DNA of 64,000 nt from Haemonchus contortus (taxonomy: Eukaryota > Nematoda > Chromadorea > Rhabditida > Trichostrongylidae), in the NCBI GenBank assembly GCA_000469685.2, contig LS997562.1, forward strand, positions 31,455,715 through 31,519,714, in the 5' to 3' direction. The stretch's first letter is position 1. Each line of letters opens with the position of its first letter. The notes below the pieces were generated by a model, which was not told the DNA's origin, did no database searches, and was given only the letters and a program-made list of their open reading frames with translations. A program made the translations under genes and the position numbers. Below, in pieces: positions 57,701 to 64,000 of the stretch.

Positions 57701-58965
57701 GCAGGAAGGGGGGGGGGGGAGGGAAGAGGATAGATGGCTGGGACAACACCGAGATGGTCTTGCGTACACCCACACCCACACACACGTCTACTCACGCACT
57801 CGTACACATACACGTAGGCATATTCGCACAAAGAGGGCTGCACGGCGCAAGGTCGTCTTTGGCATTTTTAGTCGAGGTTGTCTTTCGAATTCACCGCCAA
57901 TGATGACATAAGAAACACACTTACCCGAGCATCAGTTCGAGCTCCCCGCTGGAAGTGCCGCTGTCGGAGGCGCACTTGTGTTGCTCGAATTCTGAAAACA
58001 TCTACACTGTGTCAATGTGAACCGCTTGAAATGAGTGAAAATTTACGAAAATGGAGAGGGATGGCCTGCAGCCTGGCCGTCCCCGGCCGTCAGCTAATTG
58101 CCATGCGAGTCCATCGCGCAGCGATACTTTGGAACTCGCGGCCTAAATGCGGATGGATCGTCCTCGAATTCGACGACTCGAATCGCCCCGTCACCGTCAC
58201 CACCACAAAAGGAAGTAGGCGAGGGACAGACGGTGACGGAAAGGCATGGGAGGCAAGAAAACCAGGTAGAGAAATCATAGGAAGAGGGGTACGATGAGAA
58301 GCTTGGCTTCAACGGCAACCCGAAAAGGCTGCTGCAACCAAGCTTCCCATCCCCGCGCAGCACGACGTACGACGATTGCGTGTAGCGATACCAGTTTCGT
58401 CTAGCGGTAGTGATCCGCCTACTAGCCCCAATGACGACGCTCACATGGACCGGCTTCTAGCCCTAACAGCCCCTTTCCTTCTCTCTTTCCCCAACTGTAC
58501 ATGTTCCATCCATTAACTTCCCGCTGCCTGCCGTCTCACCTACATGTGTTCTTGGGGATGGGGGCGTAAATCCTTGACAGTCTTTACTTGGTCGTCAACC
58601 GAACATTCGCCTCAATCATGGATTAGGCGATGATAGACGTCGCTCTAAGACGCTTAATCGGCCGAGGCCTGGTTGGGGCGCCCCGCTGAGTGGCCCGTCG
58701 GACCCCCGGTCTCCCCGTTTCCCAATGAATGGTCACTCTGACGGGGTGCCCAATTAGCATATACGCACGCAAATCATCGAATCTCTCACCCTTAACAGCC
58801 CATATACCAGAAGCATAACAAGCTGAAACACTTACGATTATCCTCGTTCAATCGAAATTGCGAGTAGAGCTGATAGGCAAGATTGTCTATGGCCTCATGG
58901 GATCCCGTGTGGAAACCGTCTTCACTGTCTCCTCGACTCGTCGAATACTGTAGCAGACCCGCCAT
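51707..58965 (-). CDS. mex-3: MEX-3, KH-domain RNA-binding translational regulator
   Basis: MEX-3 binds mRNA 3' UTRs and represses translation in the germline and early embryo, setting anterior-posterior identity. Ten exons in continuous phase: 58965-58836, 57991-57925, 56074-55875, 53719-53540, 53445-53285, 52743-52618, 52538-52383, 52317-52149, 52034-51902 and 51806-51707, giving 473 residues. An in-frame TAA lies 15 bp upstream of the ATG. KH1 (about 113-190) carries [17 protein letters not shown] with GRQG as the GxxG loop, then [17 protein letters not shown]2 (about 199-265) has [20 protein letters not shown] with GPKG, then [20 protein letters not shown]. The tail is rich in Ser, Ala and Pro and ends [20 protein letters not shown] plus V. 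There is no C-terminal RING finger, unlike vertebrate MEX3 and as I recall for C. elegans MEX-3. Donors are GTAAGT-like or GTTTGT. Intron 3, 2.15 kb, splits the KH1 GxxG loop. Confidence 0.93.
53720..55874 (-). other. mex-3 intron 3
   Basis: 2.15 kb between the two halves of the KH1 GxxG loop. Small frames inside lack motifs. Nothing else was recognised. Confidence 0.7.
56075..57924 (-). other. mex-3 intron 2
   Basis: 1.85 kb, GC-richer than the rest of the window, with (CTG)8 at 56,992-57,015 and a CA/CAC-rich stretch near 57,765-57,815. Long open frames on both strands here (e.g. 56,161-56,697) follow from the base composition and have no recognisable domain. Confidence 0.65.
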
Positions 58966-59040
58966 TTTGTTTGAAATTTACGAGATAGGTGAACCGTCGT
59001 CGTCTCGTGCGGCGGCCGTGAGTGATCTGCAACAGACAGT
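58966..59040 (-). promoter_or_regulatory. Probable mex-3 5' UTR and splice or trans-splice acceptor
   Basis: On the minus strand CCACTGTCTGTTGCAG ends just before 59,026, 61 nt upstream of the mex-3 ATG. It could accept a spliced leader or an upstream non-coding exon. Confidence 0.4.
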
Positions 59041-62000
59041 GGCTGGTGAGAGAGAACAGCAGTGTGGGGAGTGTATGGGAAGCGAGTGACGGAGAGTGGG
59101 AACGGCGCGGATTTCGAAACGACGTCAATTGATGTTATCTAAGAGTGTGAATCAGAAGCAGCAGCCAAAATGAAAGAAACGATCCGAAGATACGGAAAAG
59201 TGATTGGGTTGGAACGGTATCAATACACACACAGGAGCGAGGTGAACAATCACACGGACGGGGGGGGGGGAGGAGAGGGGGGGACGGGGGTGCGATGGCG
59301 GGCCAAGCACAGCAGAAAGAGAGAAGCGGGGGCGAACGAGAGAGGAATGACAGATTACTGCGAGCGAAACCCTGTTTCGCGAGTAATGGGACGATAATTG
59401 GACATGTCCACATACGCACACACAAAAGCGGTGTCAAGGCAGTTGGGCAATTCGAAGAGCACGTTTTCAAATGTACAGTGTTGGATTTGCAATCCGCTCC
59501 GCCGGTCAGGCAGCAGCTAGCTAGCCGAGTCATATAAGGAAGAGACCATCTGGCGACTTGCAATCGGTCATCGTCGAGCAGCCCCAGATACATACACACA
59601 CACACAAACACCTGGACGGACGCTCGTTAGCAGCAGCAGCAGCAGGCAGCACCGACAGATGGTATCGATGCCCTCATGGGAGAGTCCGCGCCTGGGGGAA
59701 CGGGGCACGCGCTGCTATCATCTCGTAATTCGCCTTATTTTGCTCTCGATTCAGGCAGATAGGAGCCGTGCCAACCGGTGTCTTGTTGTTTTCTAGTCAG
59801 CAACTCATAAACAACAACAAACCAACTAACTCTAGCATAAGCAGCTAACCATGCAACATATTCACTGATCACTTTAGAGAGGAACTGGAACGGTAGTTAT
59901 TGTACACAATGGTCATGGCATACAAAATGAATCTCCCAGGAGAAATACCGTTTATGAGGAGGTATTGCATGTGGGCCAACACGGTTCGCAAGCAAACACT
60001 AGGTAGTGATGGCTATTTATTTAGCCTGGAATTGTCGCTAGTGGCAACGAACGAATGGAGCATCGATTCTACAGAAGTGTCACTACTCGACACGGTCATC
60101 GCAGCCGCAAAACGACGACAACGACAACGATGACGACGACGACAACGACAGAGGATGGACGACGGACGACGGACAACACAGCCGCCGGTGTTTCTCACGC
60201 CGACTACGACGATGACCTTGTGTCGCATCAGCATGTTCGCGTTTTTCAGACGCATTGAGGTACGAAAGCCGAAGAACACAAGGAAACAACGAGAAATTCT
60301 GAAATGGCGATTTGAGAGTGTTGGTCGTAAGACAGACAGAGGGCGAGAGGGAGGGAGAGCTGAGAGGAGCTGTGGTGAGAGGCTGACGAGGAGGAGCGGC
60401 TCCCACGATACGAAGCAGCGCAAACGAAGGGCAACAACGATTGCTGGCGATGGCGGCCGAGCCGCACGAAAAACGATTTTATCTTGTCAAACTGGATTGA
60501 GCCATATGCAGCGAAACATTCACCAACCAGGGAAAGATGGCATATGATGAGGAAAAATAGGTAAAAACTGGCTGATAAGGGATCGGAGAGCAAAGTAGAA
60601 TGAATGAGAAAAAGAATTGGGAGCCTCTGTTTAGGTAAAGTGGCTTACTAAATGGGGAACAAGATGTTGAAGAGGCACGCGAGGTACGCGCAAGGGCCTG
60701 AAGGGCCACACTGGTCAGAGAGGGGCGGGGTAGCCATTGCCGTATAGGCGGGCCCCCACCTCGACAGCTGGCCCGTGGCAGACACAGAGACAGACAGAGG
60801 AGACACAGGCCATCAGGAGGAGTGAATCATCTCAAGGGGTAAGACAATGCGTCGTCCGAATAAGGGATTCCGATTTGACACACACACAGCTCACAGAACG
60901 AGCATGGATTCGAAAAGTTCTGAACTGAAGAGGTAGCTCTGAGGTGATTGGGGTATCCATCTGCTCGACATATGGCCGCGAACCCCTAAACAACACAAGA
61001 AACGTTCTGTGCTGTAACACCGTCGACTAGTTACCCGAAGATGCTGTCTACAGCTTCCCACCCCGTTATTCCAATGGTCTGTCCTTTCTGAAGACCATCG
61101 TGCTGTCTGATAGGTATTTCCTGAAGTCGTGGCTGGCTCTTTTCCCGAACCGTCAATCGAGACTTCGCCCAAGCTGTCTATCAGACCTGTCGCTTTATTA
61201 TCTAAAACAGGACTTTGTGAAAAACTCACGACGAAAAGTGATCGAAGGAGATGAAGGGCGTCGAGTAGGAGCGCCAAGAGGAGAGCCCGGCCAATGATGT
61301 CGGGGCAGGGCAGCGTTAACGGCTGCATTTTGTCGTGTACCGTGCCTTGGGTCGGATCGAATTTCTCTGTTCACACACACCCACAGACAAAGTTGAGCAG
61401 TGAGACGAGAAGAAGGAGCTGTAAAGATGAGGAGCGGACCGGCGACCGTCTTCGCTCTTTGATCAGGAGGGGTTCGGAGGAGATCGGAGTCACAGAGCTA
61501 TGCTCAATGCGTATCCGTACTGTATATTTGCCAAGCCCGACGATCGAACGAACGAAGAAGAAAGCTATGCCGACGTGGTCGTGTCATCGAAGTACCGCCG
61601 CCTTTTACGACACAGGCGGAAATCGTGACATCTTGGACTGATGAACAGGCTTAGTACTTTGCCTGGACTTTTCCCCTTCTTCCCAGTCCCTCCCCATTCC
61701 TTCCTCATCATCATTTCTGCAGCCAATTCTCGGGAAAGAAAAAAAAACGAAGCAAAATATCGAGTCGCGTCGCCTGCCGGTCTGCTAACACCCTGTTATC
61801 ACCCACACACAGCTGTTTACTCTATTTTACGGTCTTGTGCTTTATCAAAGTGGTGATTTGCACTGATATTTCACACAAGTGCTTTCCATCTCTCTGTGCT
61901 CTCTTTCTCACGTTGTTCTTCTCTCGGTTTGTGTTCATTGACCCCTTTTCCTCATCAATTAAACACACACAAATCGAAAATCACTTTGAACCAATAACTA

Positions 62001-64000
62001 CAGCAGAGTAATACTTATTGTAGAGTCAGTCAAAGTCAAGGTTTCGTCAAGGGGTAGACATAAAAACAGCCATTTTCCCCACGACCCTCTCAATGGAAAG
62101 GACGTCCTTCAAACATAAGTGACGAAGGAAAATAGCCCTGATTAAGGAATGTCCCTGTCCCTGTCTGTGTGACTCCACCAGCTATAATATGCCATCAGTG
62201 AGGAGGGGGCACTTCTCGCACAGCGAGTGCTAAGCCCGAGGGAGATGAGGAGACATAATGAAGCGATATGGCATGGGGGGCTACAGCATGGCATGACACA
62301 TGAGAACGACTATGTTTCCCTCGACTATTATCGATATCTGGGATAGATATCGATCGGAATCAATCGAACAGAATTATCAGAAAGACAGAAAGCTAGTAGA
62401 GCAATGTGTTTCAATAGTTTTCTTGAGTCTAAGACGAAAAGTGTTTATTGGCTTAGCGAAGGGAGGTTGATGCGCCTTCAAAAAGCCTTCAGACTTCAGC
62501 CCCTGTCTGATTACGGGGCTCGAGCATGTCATCGCCGAGACACTTCCCCCTTCGTGAATGTGAACAAGCAGATACTGTGCCCCGTTGATGTAGTCACGAG
62601 AGGGCAGGGTTTGTGCGTGAGAGGGGGCTGATGGGGTTTTTGTGGTGAGTGGCAGAAGACGTGTGTCTGTGTGTGAATGCGCATAATGCCCACGACGACG
62701 AATACAACGTCGTGGTCGTCGTCGTGGTCGTCGTTGGGTTGAGTCATCGTCGAGATCGTATTCAGACACAACGAATGAGGGTTCGTCCAGCTCTAGCACC
62801 CAGCATTGTAATGAAGCCCCAGTTACCAATGAGGAGTACCGTTCCACGGGATCTAAACTAGACTGTGAAAAACACGCAGTAAAGTTTGCGTTCGTTTCAA
62901 CGAGGTGCTGACGGTGAATTACTTATGTCAATAGATCATTTCCCCTTAGCCAAGCACACACACGTACTCCTCATCGGGCTCACTCGCTCACACACACACA
63001 CACCCGGCTCCTCTTCCCCGTCGTCGTGTGTCCTCAAAACAATGTTAATTATTTACTCAGTTATATAGTGAGTGGCGATATTTTGGTCATAGCCTGGACC
63101 GGGACCGAGTGGAAAACGACCACCTGTAACTGTACCAGTAGCTTGTTTGTTTATTTGTCATTCGTTTCGTAAACAGATAAGAGCACCATCGTTCCTGCTG
63201 GTTCCACTTATGAAGGCGGGAATTCCCTCGCTCCACGTCGACACCCTCTCACGGGAACAAATCTAGCAAGTTTTTAGGACATGTGGGCGGAAGAGGAGGG
63301 GAGTGGAAGACGCGGGTAGAGCGGAGGGAAAGGAAGCATTCACTGATTTCGTGTACCGAAATTAAGCACGGAGGGTGAAAGTAAATGGAATGCAGTCTCA
63401 CTGATTCCTCAGGAGATAAAAATGGAGGACAAACAGGACCGGGTTGGTCGGTTGGTGCGTGGATACGCCATGATTTCTTCATGAAGTTGTTGAGGTCGTT
63501 GAATGGCCGCCGGTGGATGATGATTTGGGTAGCAGTCAGTAGATATTCATGCCAGGGTGTTTATCATTCCAGAAAAGTCCCGTACCAGTCACGGACCATT
63601 CATGCATGCAATAACGGCCTCGTCTGCTGCCCCTGCCTCTTTCCGCTTACGTTTTTTTCTCATTGCTTTACTTTAACCGGGCTAAAGCTGCGAAGGAGTC
63701 AGACCTCCGAAAAAGGCTAGAGACTTGATGGGTTGCTTTCAAGCATAATACTCGGTCAGTTGTTAGATTTCTTCCGGCAAGAATACATTAGACAGATCAA
63801 CAGGGAAGTTAAAATGCCCCATTCGGAATGGCGACTTTCTTATCTGGAATTATTCGGAAAATTTTTACAACAGGTGAGCCAATGACGATGGACCCCGTCG
63901 GCACGACTCAGTCCCACAAACAGCTGCTGATAAAAGCCGTTCCACCCGCTTCTTGTGGGTTCGCTCTTTGAACAAAATCGCAAGCAGATGGAAAAAAATA
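59041..64000. promoter_or_regulatory. Long 5' flank of mex-3 with simple repeats
   Basis: No gene was recognised in almost 5 kb. It contains G-rich (59,258-59,290), GAC/AAC (60,105-60,165), CA (59,590-59,608 and 62,990-63,002) and CGT/CGA (62,690-62,735) repeats, and the palindrome at 62,330. Such density of simple repeats without exons fits promoter/enhancer DNA or a first non-coding intron, but this is inference. Confidence 0.4.
62330..62354. repeat. Perfect 10-bp inverted repeat with TATCGATA
   Basis: ATCGATATCT, spacer GGGAT, AGATATCGAT. The left arm with its preceding T forms TATCGATA at 62,329-62,336. It could bind a dimeric factor or form a hairpin. Confidence 0.8.

Noticed and set aside
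58400..58450. Sequence TCGTCTAGCGGTAGTGATCC resembling a tRNA D-arm
   Set aside because: No T-arm or acceptor stem follows, and it lies in mex-3 intron 1.

Overview
This window is nuclear DNA of a nematode, most likely a strongylid such as a hookworm. The reasons are compact genes cut into many short exons, a near-invariant TTTCAG 3' splice site, GTAAGT or GTTTGT donors, probable spliced-leader acceptors just upstream of start codons, and clear orthologues of nematode proteins. Genus and species are inference. Much of the remaining sequence is mobile elements in several states of decay.

Left end (1-6 kb, minus strand): the 5' exons of an ARFGAP1-type Arf GTPase-activating protein, and upstream of it a complete nine-exon gene for a ZHP-3/RNF212-type meiotic RING protein. 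From 6 to 24.5 kb lie an internally deleted mariner, a fold-back repeat, a decayed MULE transposase, and a 4.5-kb array of 145-bp and 118-bp repeats with two identical leaders and three GC-rich terminal hairpins (Helitron/Helentron-like). This stretch also holds non-LTR retrotransposon remnants, tRNA-derived SINEs (one with perfect 14-bp target duplications) and two sets of unrecognised membrane-protein exons.

Middle (25.2-35.7 kb, plus strand): a complete twelve-exon gene for an undescribed 504-residue AT-hook protein. Its introns carry SINE and reverse-transcriptase fragments. From 35.7 to 41.2 kb I see almost no genes. From 41,221 to 47,161 is a composite Penelope-like element: two inverted copies plus a partial tandem piece, encoding reverse transcriptase and GIY-YIG endonuclease, with hammerhead-ribozyme-like motifs, flanked by one 13-bp target-site duplication.

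Right end (51.7-59 kb, minus strand): a complete ten-exon mex-3 gene (two KH domains, 473 residues), whose long 5' flank with simple repeats fills the rest of the window. The host genes point to germline and early-embryo biology (meiotic recombination, translational control, chromatin), but apart from the ArfGAP-zhp pair I see no sign that they are functionally linked. All exon models were assembled by eye from splice signals, reading phase and family resemblance.
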